Source of the DNA: Marinobacterium iners DSM 11526
GTDB taxonomy: Bacteria > Pseudomonadota > Gammaproteobacteria > Pseudomonadales > Balneatricaceae
DNA: 64,000 bases
Assembly (NCBI RefSeq): GCF_900107855.1
Contig: NZ_FNRJ01000003.1
Span: 124,001 to 188,000 of the forward strand
Direction: 5' to 3'
The notes below the pieces were generated by a model. It was not told the origin of the DNA and made no database searches. It worked only from the letters and a program-made list of their open reading frames with translations. The translations under genes were made by a program, and so were the position numbers. Numbering within the stretch: the stretch's first letter is position 1; each line of letters starts with the position of its first letter. Below are positions 43,141-52,561 of the stretch, one piece after another.

Positions 43141-44319
43141 CTAGAAGGTATCGCCCGGAATTCTAACCCAGCCTTCCATCAACACTCGGGCACTGCGGCT
43201 CATGACCGCTTTGGTGGCCGTCCATTCACCGTTAACCTGTTCAGCTGCGGCACCCACTCGCAGGGTACCGGACGGATGGCCGAAGGTCACAGCGTCTCGG
43301 TCAACACCGCCGGCAGCCAGGTTAACCAGCGTGCCGGGTACGGCTGCAGCGGTGGCAATTGCAACAGATGCGGTGCCCATCATGGCATGATGCAGCTTGC
43401 CCATGGAGAGCGCACGCACACATACATCAATATCGCTGGCCTTGATCTGCTTGCCGCTGGAAGCTTCATAATCGGTCGCCGGTGCCACAAAAGCGATCTT
43501 CGGAGTATGCTGGCGGGCAACGGCCTCTTCGATATCCTTGATCAGGCCCATCTTGACTGCACCATAGGCACGCATGGTCTCAAACCGGGCCAGTGCCTCG
43601 GCATCGCCATTGATGTCTTTCTGCAGTTCGGTACCGGAGTAACCGATATCGGCCGCGTTGACGAAGATGGTGGGGATGCCGGCATTGATCATACTGGCCT
43701 TGAAGGTACCCACTCCCGGTACTTCCAGCTCATCGACCACGTTACCGGTCGGGAACATGGAGCCTTCGCCATCGGCGGGGTCCATGAACTCGATCACTAC
43801 CTCGGCTGCCGGGAAAGTCACGCCATCCAGCTCAAAATCACCGGTTTCCTGTACCTCACCGTTGGTGATCGGCACATGGGCGATAATGGTTTTCTGGATG
43901 TTCTTCTGCCAGATGCGCACGGTGCAGATACCGTTTTCCGGCACGCGCTCAGGGTCAACCAGCCCTTTGCTAATGGCAAAAGCCCCCACCGCAGCGGTCA
44001 AGTTGCCACAGTTGCCGGACCAGTCGACGAACGCCTTGTTGATCGCGACCTGTCCGAACAAATAGTCCACGTCGTGATCGGGCTGTTCACTTTTGGCCAG
44101 AATGACGGTTTTGGAGGTGCTGGACGTAGCACCGCCCATGCCGTCAATCTGCTGGCCGTAGGGATCGGGGCTGCCAATAACGCGTTGCAGGATCTTGTCA
44201 CGGGCTTCGCCCGGTACCTGAGCTGCTTCAGGCAGGTCGGTCAGGTTGAAGAAAACACCCTTGGAGGTACCGCCACGGATATAAGTGGCCGGAATTTTAA
44301 TCTGGGGAACACTGGACAT
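43141..44319 (-). CDS. prpF: 2-methylaconitate cis-trans isomerase PrpF
   Basis: A 392-aa enzyme of the diaminopimelate-epimerase-like fold, isomerising the AcnD product in the methylcitrate cycle. The N-terminus is IKIPATYIRGGTSKGVFF; the region DWSGNCGNLTAAVGAFAISK near residue 105 carries a key Cys, and the GTLRVGAAAEQVNGEW block is near the end. It is the last gene of the prpR-prpB-prpC-acnD-prpF operon, 230 bases after acnD, and a terminator follows. Confidence 0.94.
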   Translation of the reverse strand: MSSVPQIKIPATYIRGGTSKGVFFNLTDLPEAAQVPGEARDKILQRVIGSPDPYGQQIDGMGGATSSTSKTVILAKSEQPDHDVDYLFGQVAINKAFVDWSGNCGNLTAAVGAFAISKGLVDPERVPENGICTVRIWQKNIQKTIIAHVPITNGEVQETGDFELDGVTFPAAEVVIEFMDPADGEGSMFPTGNVVDELEVPGVGTFKASMINAGIPTIFVNAADIGYSGTELQKDINGDAEALARFETMRAYGAVKMGLIKDIEEAVARQHTPKIAFVAPATDYEASSGKQIKASDIDVCVRALSMGKLHHAMMGTASVAIATAAAVPGTLVNLAAGGVDRDAVTFGHPSGTLRVGAAAEQVNGEWTATKAVMSRSARVLMEGWVRIPGDTF

Positions 44320-44550
44320 TGAGATGCTCCAAAATAAGTCGGTTGCCGGGCTTGGAATACTGTCGAGAGACGAGAACGAATGGCGGGGTGTGGCTGCAAC
44401 GGACCGTGTGGCGCCAAGGATGGCGCCATCGAGCCCCCATGGATGGGTTTACGGCGTGTCCGTTGCAGTTACATCCCGGCACGGATTCAATATCAAGTCC
44501 GGGAAATGCGCGGGCCATCAAAATGACCCGAGCGGTTACAGAGTCCGGAA
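44320..44550. other. Gap between acnD and prpF
   Basis: About 230 bases inside the prp operon with no credible gene, an unusually long spacer for an operon. GC content is normal and I see no terminator with a U-tract. Confidence 0.5.
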
Positions 44551-47163
44551 TCAGGCAGCGCCTTCCGCTTCCAGGAACTCCTTGGCAAAGCGCTGCAGCA
44601 CACCACCGGCCTTGTAGGTTTCCACTTCGGCAGCGGTATCCAGACGACAGATCACCGGCACTTCAACGCTTTCGCCGTTGCGACGGTTGATCACCAGCGT
44701 CAGGGTGGCACCCGGTGCGATCTCGCCTTTCACATCGTAGGTTTCGGTACCATCGATGCCGTAGGTGTGACGGGTTTCGCCTTCACGGAACTGCAGCGGC
44801 AACACACCCATGCCCACGAGGTTGGTACGGTGAATACGCTCGAAGCCTTCGGCCACAATCGCTTCAACACCCGCCAGACGCACGCCCTTGGCCGCCCAGT
44901 CACGGGACGAGCCCTGACCGTAGTCAGCACCGGCAACGATGATCAGGTTCTGCTTGCGCTGCATGTAGGCTTCAATCACTTCCCACATCCGCATGACTTT
45001 GCCTTCAGGCTCAACACGCGCCAGCGATCCTTGCTTGACCTCACCGTCGACGATGGCCATCTCGTTGATCAGTTTCGGGTTGGCAAAGGTTGCACGCTGC
45101 GCCGTCAGGTGGTCGCCACGGTGCGTTGCGTATGAGTTGAAGTCCTCCTCCGGCACTCCCATCTTGTGCAGGTATTCACCAGCCGCACTGTCCATCATGA
45201 TGGCGTTGGAGGGTGACAAGTGGTCGGTGGTGATGTTGTCAGGCAACACCGCCAACGGACGCATACCAGTCAGGGTACGCTCACCGGCCAGCGCACCTTC
45301 CCAGTACGGCGGGCGGCGAATGTATGTGGACATCTCACGCCAGTCATAGAGCGGGCTTTCTGCTTCTTCAACTTTGCCCAGATCGAACATCGGAATGTAG
45401 ACCTGCTTGAACTGCTCAGGCTTCACCGCTTTGGCTACAATCGCATCGATCTCTTCGTCCGACGGCCACAGATCCTTCAGGGTGATCGGGTTACCATCCT
45501 TGTCGGTGCCCAGCGCATCTTTCTCGATATCGAAGCGAACGGTACCGGCAATGGCGTAGGCCACAACCAGCGGCGGAGACGCCAGGAACGCCTGCTTGGC
45601 GTATGGGTGAATGCGACCATCGAAGTTACGGTTACCGGACAGAACAGCAGTCGCGTACAGATCGCGATCGATGATCTCCTGCTGGATCTTCGGATCCAGT
45701 GCACCGGACATGCCGTTACAGGTGGTGCAGGCATAGGCCACGATACCGAAGCCCAGCTTTTCCAGTTCCGACAGCAATCCAGCCTCTTCCAGGTACAGAC
45801 GAGCCACTTTGGAGCCCGGTGCAAAAGAAGACTTCACCCAAGGCTTGCGGATCAGACCCAGCTCGTTGGCTTTCTTGGCCAGCAGGCCGGCTGCCACCAC
45901 GTTACGCGGGTTAGACGTGTTGGTACATGACGTAATTGCCGCAATGATCACAGCGCCGTCCGGCAGCTTGCCTTCAGCCTCTTCAGCACGGGCTGCCGCT
46001 AGCTTGTCTTCATCGGCAATGCCACGCTCGTGCAGAGCAGCGGTCGGGAGGCGACGGTGCGGGTTGGACGGACCGGCCAGGTTGCGTTCAACTGTAGACA
46101 GATCAAAGCTCAGCACACGCTCGTACTGGGCGGTTTTCAGGTCATCAGCCCAAAGACCGGTTTCCTTGGCATACTGTTCCACCAGGGCTACCTGTTCAGG
46201 CTCACGTCCAGTCAGCTTCAGATAATCGATAGTCTGTCCATCGATGTAGAACATCGCCGCAGTGGCACCGTATTCCGGTGTCATGTTGGAGATGGTGGCA
46301 CGGTCACCGATAGTCAGGCTGTCAGCACCTTCACCGAAGAACTCCAGGTAGGCCCCAACCACACGTTCCTTACGCAGGAATTCGGTGATAGCCAGTACGA
46401 TATCGGTTGCGGTGATGCCCGGCTTGCGTTTGCCGGTCAGTTCGACGCCGACGATATCCGGCAGGCGCATCATGGACGGGTGACCCAGCATTACAGTTTC
46501 GGCTTCCAGGCCACCCACACCGATGGCGATGACGCCCAACGCGTCCACGTGCGGGGTGTGGGAGTCGGTACCTACACAGGTATCCGGGAAGGCAACACCA
46601 TCACGGGCCTGAATCACCGGGGACATCTTCTCCAGGTTGATCTGGTGCATGATGCCGTTACCGGCCGGGATCACATCCACGTTCTTGAATGCGGTTTTGG
46701 TCCATTCGATGAAGTGGAAGCGGTCTTCATTGCGACGGTCTTCGATGGCGCGGTTCTTCTCGAACGCGTCCGGATCGAAGCCGGCTGCCTCAACGGCCAG
46801 CGAGTGGTCAACGATCAACTGGGTCGGTACAACCGGGTTGACCTTGGCAGGATCACCGCCCTTCTCGGCAATGGCATCACGCAGACCGGCCAGATCAACC
46901 AATGCTGTCTGACCCAGAATGTCGTGGCAAACCACGCGCGCCGGATACCAGGGAAAATCCAGGTCGCGCTTGCGCTCAATCAGCTGCTTCAGTGAATCGG
47001 TCAGTGCTTCGGGCTCACAGCGGCGCACCAGCTGTTCGGCCAGTACACGCGAGGTATATGGCAGAGTGGCGTAAGCACCCGGTGCAATGGCATCGACCGC
47101 CGCGCGGGTGTCGAAATAGTCCAGACCGGTGCCCGCAAGTGATTTACGGTATTGAGTGTTCAT
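44551..47163 (-). CDS. acnD: Fe-S-dependent 2-methylisocitrate dehydratase AcnD
   Basis: An 870-aa aconitase-superfamily dehydratase acting on 2-methylcitrate to give 2-methylaconitate, with PrpF completing the step. The [4Fe-4S] ligands are seen in AAITSCTNTSNPRNVV and YACTTCNGMSG; the substrate region GTDSHTPHVDALGV and the C-terminal swivel domain with GADYGQGSSRDWAAKG are intact. The start at 47163 gives MNTQYRKSLAGTGLDYF, matching AcnD homologues; two upstream Met codons in frame have no better RBS. Position between prpC and prpF makes the AcnD call rather than general aconitase. Confidence 0.94.
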   Translation of the reverse strand: MNTQYRKSLAGTGLDYFDTRAAVDAIAPGAYATLPYTSRVLAEQLVRRCEPEALTDSLKQLIERKRDLDFPWYPARVVCHDILGQTALVDLAGLRDAIAEKGGDPAKVNPVVPTQLIVDHSLAVEAAGFDPDAFEKNRAIEDRRNEDRFHFIEWTKTAFKNVDVIPAGNGIMHQINLEKMSPVIQARDGVAFPDTCVGTDSHTPHVDALGVIAIGVGGLEAETVMLGHPSMMRLPDIVGVELTGKRKPGITATDIVLAITEFLRKERVVGAYLEFFGEGADSLTIGDRATISNMTPEYGATAAMFYIDGQTIDYLKLTGREPEQVALVEQYAKETGLWADDLKTAQYERVLSFDLSTVERNLAGPSNPHRRLPTAALHERGIADEDKLAAARAEEAEGKLPDGAVIIAAITSCTNTSNPRNVVAAGLLAKKANELGLIRKPWVKSSFAPGSKVARLYLEEAGLLSELEKLGFGIVAYACTTCNGMSGALDPKIQQEIIDRDLYATAVLSGNRNFDGRIHPYAKQAFLASPPLVVAYAIAGTVRFDIEKDALGTDKDGNPITLKDLWPSDEEIDAIVAKAVKPEQFKQVYIPMFDLGKVEEAESPLYDWREMSTYIRRPPYWEGALAGERTLTGMRPLAVLPDNITTDHLSPSNAIMMDSAAGEYLHKMGVPEEDFNSYATHRGDHLTAQRATFANPKLINEMAIVDGEVKQGSLARVEPEGKVMRMWEVIEAYMQRKQNLIIVAGADYGQGSSRDWAAKGVRLAGVEAIVAEGFERIHRTNLVGMGVLPLQFREGETRHTYGIDGTETYDVKGEIAPGATLTLVINRRNGESVEVPVICRLDTAAEVETYKAGGVLQRFAKEFLEAEGAA

Positions 47164-47251
47164 ATGACTGGTGTCCATCGATGTATTCAGGGGCATATGG
47201 CAGCGGCTGCGGATGCAGACCGCTGCAACCAGGGACGATCAGACAGCCCGA

Positions 47252-48382
47252 TCAGGGACGGTCTTTGATCGCAACCCATTCGGCCGACTCGGGACCTGTG
47301 TAGTCAGCGGACGGACGGATAATGCGGTTATTGGCACGCTGCTCCATCACATGCGCTGTCCAGCCGGCTACACGCGAACACACGAAGATCGGCGTGAACA
47401 GCTCGGTCGGGATACCCATGAAGTGATAGGCAGACGCGTGGAAGAAGTCGGCGTTACAGAACAGTTTCTTCTCGCGCCACATAACCGCTTCAACACGCTC
47501 GGAAACCGGGTACAGCACGGTATCACCCACCTGCTCGGCCAGTTTCTGTGACCACTCCTTGATGATGGCGTTACGCGGATCGGAGTCACGGTAGATCGCA
47601 TGACCGAAGCCCATGATCTTGTCCTTGCGGGCTAGCATGCCCATGATCGCCTCTTCCGCTTCGTCAGCCGATTTCCAGTTCTCGATCATCGCCATGGCAG
47701 CTTCGTTGGCACCACCGTGCAGCGGGCCACGCAGAGAGCCGATAGCTGCAGTTACACAGCTGTGGATGTCAGACAGGGTGGAGGCACATACACGAGCGGT
47801 AAAGGTGGACGCGTTAAACTCATGCTCAGCGTAGAGGATCAGGGATGCATGCATCACCTTGACGTGCAGAGGCTCGGGCTTCTTGTCGTGCAGAGTCCAG
47901 AGGAAGTGTTCGCCAATGGAGTCGGCGTCGGTCTCGGTGTTGATACGCTTGCCGTGGTGCGCAAAGTTGTACCAGTAGTTGATGATCGACGGGAAAGCAG
48001 CCAGCATGCGGTCGATATGATCGTGCTGCTCGGAGAAATCCTGCTCGGTTTCCAGATTCCCCAACATTGAACAACCGGTGCGCATCACATCCATCGGGTG
48101 CGCATCCTTGGGGATCTGCTCCAGCACGGTTTTCAGTGCATCCGGCAAACCACGCATACCCTTCAGTTTCGCCTTGTAGCCGTCGAGTTCTGCCTGGTTC
48201 GGCAGTTTTCCGTACAGCAGCAGATAAGCCACTTCTTCAAACTGGGCCTTGTCAGCCAGCTCCTTGATGTCATAGCCGCGGTAGGTCAGGCCGGCACCGC
48301 TTTTACCAACGGTACACAGAGCGGTTTCACCAGCGGACTGTCCACGCAGACCGGCACCGCCGAGTTTCTTTGCTTCTGCCAT
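47252..48382 (-). CDS. prpC: 2-methylcitrate synthase
   Basis: A 376-aa citrate-synthase-family enzyme condensing propionyl-CoA with oxaloacetate. Type features: LTYRGYDIKELADKAQFEEV near the start, the active-site His in LHGGANEAAM and the FGHAIYRDSDPRN block. The start at 48382 follows AAGGAG; the frame extends five residues further. It is third in the prp operon after prpR and prpB. Confidence 0.95.
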   Translation of the reverse strand: MAEAKKLGGAGLRGQSAGETALCTVGKSGAGLTYRGYDIKELADKAQFEEVAYLLLYGKLPNQAELDGYKAKLKGMRGLPDALKTVLEQIPKDAHPMDVMRTGCSMLGNLETEQDFSEQHDHIDRMLAAFPSIINYWYNFAHHGKRINTETDADSIGEHFLWTLHDKKPEPLHVKVMHASLILYAEHEFNASTFTARVCASTLSDIHSCVTAAIGSLRGPLHGGANEAAMAMIENWKSADEAEEAIMGMLARKDKIMGFGHAIYRDSDPRNAIIKEWSQKLAEQVGDTVLYPVSERVEAVMWREKKLFCNADFFHASAYHFMGIPTELFTPIFVCSRVAGWTAHVMEQRANNRIIRPSADYTGPESAEWVAIKDRP

Positions 48383-48436
48383 CTGTCTCTCCTTCAATCT
48401 GTTGTCGGGAGGTCAGACCTCCCGATACCGTGATTC

Positions 48437-49330
48437 TTATTTGTTTTTGCCTTCTTTGAACAGCGCATCCAGCTTCTGCTCAAAGTCGTGGTAGTTGAGG
48501 AAATCGTACAGTTCCATGCGGGTCTGCATGGTGTCGACAACCGCTTTCTGGTCGCCATCTTTCAGCAGGTGTTCGTATACATTCAGTGCAGCCTTGTTGG
48601 CGGCACGGAAGGCTGACAGCGGGTACAGCACCATAGTGGCACCAGCCTCACCCAGCTCTTTCTTGTTGAACAGCGGCGTGGCACCAAACTCGGTGATGTT
48701 CGCCAGCAAGTGAGAACCGTTGATGCCGTTGGAGAAGGCACGGTAGTCATCCAGCGTGTGTACGGCTTCGGCAAAAATCGCATCGGCACCGGCTTCCAGG
48801 CAGGCCTGGGCACGCTCAACAGCGGCACTCAGCCCTTCCATTTGGAACGCATCAGTACGTGCCATGATGAAGAAATCATCATCGGTACGGGCATCAACGG
48901 CTGCCTTGACACGATCAACCATCTCTTCAAGGGATACGATCTCCTTGTTGGGACGGTGGCCACAGCGCTTCTGCGCAACTTGGTCTTCGATATGAACGGC
49001 CGCAGCGCCACCCTTGATCATCTCTTTTACGGTACGGGCGATGTTGAATGCTCCACCCCAGCCGGTATCGATATCGACCACCAGTGGTGTATCGACGGCA
49101 CTGGTGATGCGACATACATCTTCCAGCACATCGTTCATTGAGGTCATGCCCAGATCAGGCAGGCCGTAAGAAGCGTTGGCAACACCACCACCGGACAGGT
49201 AGATCGCCTGGTGTCCCACTCGTGTAGCCATCATTGCATTGTAAGCGTTGACGGTACCAACGATCTGCAGCGGCTGGTTCTCAGCCAGCGCTTTACGGAA
49301 GCGCGCACCCGCAGTCATTTTCTCAGCCAT
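48437..49330 (-). CDS. prpB: 2-methylisocitrate lyase
   Basis: A 297-aa member of the isocitrate lyase/PEP mutase superfamily that splits methylisocitrate to pyruvate and succinate. The catalytic loop [11 protein letters not shown] near residue 120 and the metal site [11 protein letters not shown] near 85 are intact. Its start codon overlaps the end of prpR by 8 bases, so prpR and prpB are coupled. Confidence 0.95.
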   Translation of the reverse strand: MAEKMTAGARFRKALAENQPLQIVGTVNAYNAMMATRVGHQAIYLSGGGVANASYGLPDLGMTSMNDVLEDVCRITSAVDTPLVVDIDTGWGGAFNIARTVKEMIKGGAAAVHIEDQVAQKRCGHRPNKEIVSLEEMVDRVKAAVDARTDDDFFIMARTDAFQMEGLSAAVERAQACLEAGADAIFAEAVHTLDDYRAFSNGINGSHLLANITEFGATPLFNKKELGEAGATMVLYPLSAFRAANKAALNVYEHLLKDGDQKAVVDTMQTRMELYDFLNYHDFEQKLDALFKEGKNK

Positions 49331-50045
49331 GTTTATCCCCTTCAGGTTTGGTCACTGTATCCAGTTTGTCTTCGATGTTGCGGCGTGCGGCACTGATATG
49401 ACGACGCATCAGCATCTCGGCCAGCTCCTCATCTCGTGCCTCGATTGCATCGATAATCTGACGATGCTCCTTGAGGGCACGCTTGGGGCGCGAGCTGGAC
49501 ACACTGAATTGATAACGGTACATACGTACCAGGTGGTACAGGTCGTCACCCAGAAGCTCCAGCAGTTTGGAGTTCTTGCTGCCCTGTACAATTCGGTAAT
49601 GGAAATCGAGATCACCCTCCTTCTGAAAGTAGGAGCGGCCTTCGCGTTGCTCAATGGAGGCTTCATGCTCATCCAGCAGGCGCTTCAGACTCTTGATCTC
49701 GGCATCGGTCATGTTCTTGGCGGCCTGTCGGCATGCCATGCCTTCCAGCGCTTCGCGAACGCGGTAAATTTCGATCAACTCGTGGGCACTCAGCTTAACC
49801 ACTCGAGCCCCTACATGCGCCTTGCGCTCAACCAGACGCCAGCCTTCAAGGCGGCGAATGGCTTCGCGCAACGGGCCGCGGCTGATACCATAGGTTCTGG
49901 CCAGCTCGGGCTCGCTGATCTTGTGGCCGGGCGGAATTTCACCCTTCACAATGGCCGTCACGATCTGGCGGCACACTCGGTCAGCCAGCGTACGGGCTTC
50001 CGGTTCAAGCGGCACCACTTTCGGATACCCGATTTCTTCACTCAC
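49323..50045 (-). CDS. prpR: GntR-family (FCD) regulator of the methylcitrate operon
   Basis: A 240-aa regulator with an N-terminal GntR winged helix ([20 protein letters not shown] near residue 38, then [16 protein letters not shown]) and an all-helical FCD ligand-binding domain (about 90-225). As first gene of the prp operon it most likely responds to propionate-cycle intermediates. It is not related to the sigma-54-dependent PrpR of enterics. A perfect palindrome lies 24 bases upstream of its start. Confidence 0.9.
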   Translation of the reverse strand: MSEEIGYPKVVPLEPEARTLADRVCRQIVTAIVKGEIPPGHKISEPELARTYGISRGPLREAIRRLEGWRLVERKAHVGARVVKLSAHELIEIYRVREALEGMACRQAAKNMTDAEIKSLKRLLDEHEASIEQREGRSYFQKEGDLDFHYRIVQGSKNSKLLELLGDDLYHLVRMYRYQFSVSSSRPKRALKEHRQIIDAIEARDEELAEMLMRRHISAARRNIEDKLDTVTKPEGDKHG

Positions 50046-50068
50046 GTCAGCTACAACCCCTGATCAAG

Positions 50069-50080
50069 ATTGTCGACAAT
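50069..50080. promoter_or_regulatory. Palindromic operator upstream of prpR
   Basis: ATTGTCGACAAT, a perfect 12-bp palindrome of the TTGTnnACAA form favoured by FCD-type GntR regulators, 24-35 bases upstream of the prpR ATG. A second half-site TTGTCAAC lies at 50141-50148. Autoregulation is inferred. Confidence 0.55.
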
Positions 50081-50175
50081 ATTTTCAGAAGCAACGATAC
50101 CCATGCCAAAAAGGGGCGTCAACCTGATCTGGCTGAAAAATTGTCAACATCAGACAAAAGTCTAGGGGCTTTCCC

Positions 50176-51042
50176 TCAGCATTCGCGTACGTAGCGTTCG
50201 AGTTCCGCATTCATAATGCGGGCGATCTGTCGTGGCTTCTGGAACGGCAATGAATGATCGGTTCCTGGCACCATAAAGTAGTGCCAATTGGGCATCTGTT
50301 CAGCCAGAGTCAAATGCAGCTGATGCATCAACTCCACACTCAACCCTCCGATAAAGCTGCTCACATCCCCTTGAGATGCCAGTAGCGCATCACGGTCGAT
50401 ACTGTTGATGGCAGCCGTTACGGCGTCCAATGCATGAGCAAAGCCCAGCGGCCGACGCGCCAATCGACTGACTGCAACCGATTCTGTTTGCGCACTTGCC
50501 TTGCGATTCGGTGAAATAGTGTCGAGGAATTGACGTATCCCCTGCTCCCGGTCATCAGAGCGCAAATGCACGGCCGCGCTCGAATAGCGCTGTCGCAACT
50601 CAATGGTGCTGACCCAGTCGGGCCGATCCAGCACAGCCGACTCCAGTAAAAACTGTTTGCCGACACGATCTGGGTAACGCTGCTTGAGCAGCATGCTCAC
50701 GAGCCCACCCAGGGAATAGCCTCCCAGGTCGAACTGCCACCACCCAAGCTGGTCGAGTAGCGCAGACATGTCACTGACCAAAGTCTGCACGCTAAAGGGG
50801 TACTCGCCCCCATCCGGGAATTCACTTTGCCCTGCGCCGCGCAGATCCGGCACGAGGATCTCCTGCCAGTGCTCAAGAAAGGCGGTCAGCATGTGCCAGG
50901 TGTCTTCACCTGCCACACCCGCACCATGGATCAAAAGCAGTTTGCGGCCATTGTGCAGGACTGGGTTGCGGTACAGACGGTAATGAAGGTGCTGATCCGG
51001 CAGTACCAGTTGATGCTCACTGATGACGGAGGGGTGTTTCAT
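50176..51042 (-). CDS. Alpha/beta-fold hydrolase
   Basis: A 288-aa alpha/beta hydrolase. The oxyanion HG in LLIHGAGVAGEDTW, nucleophile elbow GYSLGG near residue 108 and the C-terminal His in PGTDHSLPF can be placed; the acidic member lies probably in the VELMHQLHLTLAEQMP vicinity but is not certain. Substrate unknown. The start at 51042 has AGGAG six bases upstream; the frame extends 16 residues further. It is divergent from pabB. Confidence 0.85.
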   Translation of the reverse strand: MKHPSVISEHQLVLPDQHLHYRLYRNPVLHNGRKLLLIHGAGVAGEDTWHMLTAFLEHWQEILVPDLRGAGQSEFPDGGEYPFSVQTLVSDMSALLDQLGWWQFDLGGYSLGGLVSMLLKQRYPDRVGKQFLLESAVLDRPDWVSTIELRQRYSSAAVHLRSDDREQGIRQFLDTISPNRKASAQTESVAVSRLARRPLGFAHALDAVTAAINSIDRDALLASQGDVSSFIGGLSVELMHQLHLTLAEQMPNWHYFMVPGTDHSLPFQKPRQIARIMNAELERYVREC

Positions 51043-51148
51043 GCTGAACTCCTGACTACACAATGAAGCAATTATACCCATGTGCGGCAACGGACTCGCC
51101 CCCCGCCGGGGACAGGAGTAAAATGAGCTTTTTGCGTGAGGATCAAGG

Positions 51149-52528
51149 GTGATTCAATATCAGTCGCTACCCTATCCGCTGGATGCACACCGGATCTTCG
51201 AGATCATGCGTGATCTTGGCGAACCTGTCCTGCTTGACAGTTCACACCCCGTCGCTCACTGCGGACGCTACGATATCATTTCGGCCGCTCCCGACCTCGT
51301 AGTCCGCTTTGGCCCCGAGGGTCTGCAGATAAATCGAAACGATATCGCCCTCGACACCAAGGAAGACGACCCCTTTGCTTGCCTTGAGAATCTGCTTGCA
51401 GAGATTGAAATACCCACGACAGATCCGGATATACCGTTCAATGGCGGCTTTATCGGCACCTTCAGCTATGATCTGGGACGCGCGCTTGAGCAGCTGCCCA
51501 GCAAGGCTCAGGCTGATATCAATTTCCCATGGCTGCGGGTCGGCCGTTATCTCTGGGCTGTTGTCATTGACCATCAGTTGCAGCGCAGCTGCCTGATGCA
51601 CCACCCCAAAGTGAATGAGACCAGCCTGCAACAGGTCCAGCAGCGGCTCGCGCAGAATCTCACGACGGACAGCGTGCGGCAGGCACACCCGTTTGTACTC
51701 ACAACTGCGTTTGTCAGCAATATGGACCGTGCAACCTATGGCCAGGCACTGAATCGGATTGATGACTACATCCATGCGGGTGACTGCTATCAGATCAATT
51801 TTACCCAGCGCTTCTCCGCCACCTGCAGCGGTGACCCTTGGTTGGCATATCGCGCCCTGCGTAAAACTGCCCCCACTCCCTTCGCCGCCTTCCTTGAGTC
51901 GAACGACGGTACGATTCTGTCACTTTCGCCCGAGCGTTTCCTTGAGGCTTCTCGTGAAGGCAAGGTTGAAACACGCCCCATCAAGGGTACACGACCGCGT
52001 GCAACCAACACAGACGAAGACCAGTATCTGGCACAGCAACTGCTGCAGTCGCCCAAGGACCGTGCTGAAAACCTGATGATCGTAGACTTGCTACGCAACG
52101 ATTTGAGCAAAAGCTGCCTGCCTGGCAGTGTAAACGTGCCCGAGCTGTTCAGCATCGAGCACTATCCGAATGTGCACCACATGGTCAGCAGCGTTTGCGG
52201 TATATTGAGACCAGGTGTGACTGCAGTTCAGCTGCTGAGAGACTGCTTTCCGGGCGGCTCAATCACCGGCGCCCCCAAGATTCGCGCCATGGAGATCATC
52301 GATGAGCTGGAACCTCAGCGCCGTTCCATTTACTGCGGCTCGATTGGCTACATCAGCGCCTGCGGTACAATGGATACCAGCATTACCATTCGGACGCTAC
52401 TGGTACAGAAAGACAGGATTTATTGCTGGGCGGGGGGAGGAATTGTCGCCGATTCGGATATCGACGACGAATATCAGGAATCCTATAACAAGGTCAACAA
52501 CCTGCTGCAGACCCTGGAACAACTGTAA
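51149..52528 (+). CDS. pabB: Aminodeoxychorismate synthase component I
   Basis: A 459-aa chorismate-using enzyme of the TrpE/PabB family making 4-amino-4-deoxychorismate for folate. Start is GTG at 51149 with GAGGA upstream. Key features: N-terminal domain with GGFIGTFSYDLGRAL; the catalytic domain with PERFLEASREGKVETRPIKG (the PIKGT motif of PabB) near residue 270, DLLRNDLSKSC near 313 and GSITGAPKIRAMEIIDELE near 370. TrpE would usually be adjacent to trp genes, which are absent here, so PabB is preferred. Confidence 0.9.
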   Translation: MIQYQSLPYPLDAHRIFEIMRDLGEPVLLDSSHPVAHCGRYDIISAAPDLVVRFGPEGLQINRNDIALDTKEDDPFACLENLLAEIEIPTTDPDIPFNGGFIGTFSYDLGRALEQLPSKAQADINFPWLRVGRYLWAVVIDHQLQRSCLMHHPKVNETSLQQVQQRLAQNLTTDSVRQAHPFVLTTAFVSNMDRATYGQALNRIDDYIHAGDCYQINFTQRFSATCSGDPWLAYRALRKTAPTPFAAFLESNDGTILSLSPERFLEASREGKVETRPIKGTRPRATNTDEDQYLAQQLLQSPKDRAENLMIVDLLRNDLSKSCLPGSVNVPELFSIEHYPNVHHMVSSVCGILRPGVTAVQLLRDCFPGGSITGAPKIRAMEIIDELEPQRRSIYCGSIGYISACGTMDTSITIRTLLVQKDRIYCWAGGGIVADSDIDDEYQESYNKVNNLLQTLEQL

Positions 52529-52561
52529 AGCCGTTTGAGTAATGGAAACGGGAGAAAGCGG

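Noticed and set aside
43111-44322. 403-aa open frame on the plus strand
   Set aside because: Antisense shadow of prpF; composition is that of a reverse-frame translation and prpF is a clear family member.
46030-46995. 321-aa plus-strand frame
   Set aside because: Antisense to acnD, whose motifs are intact.
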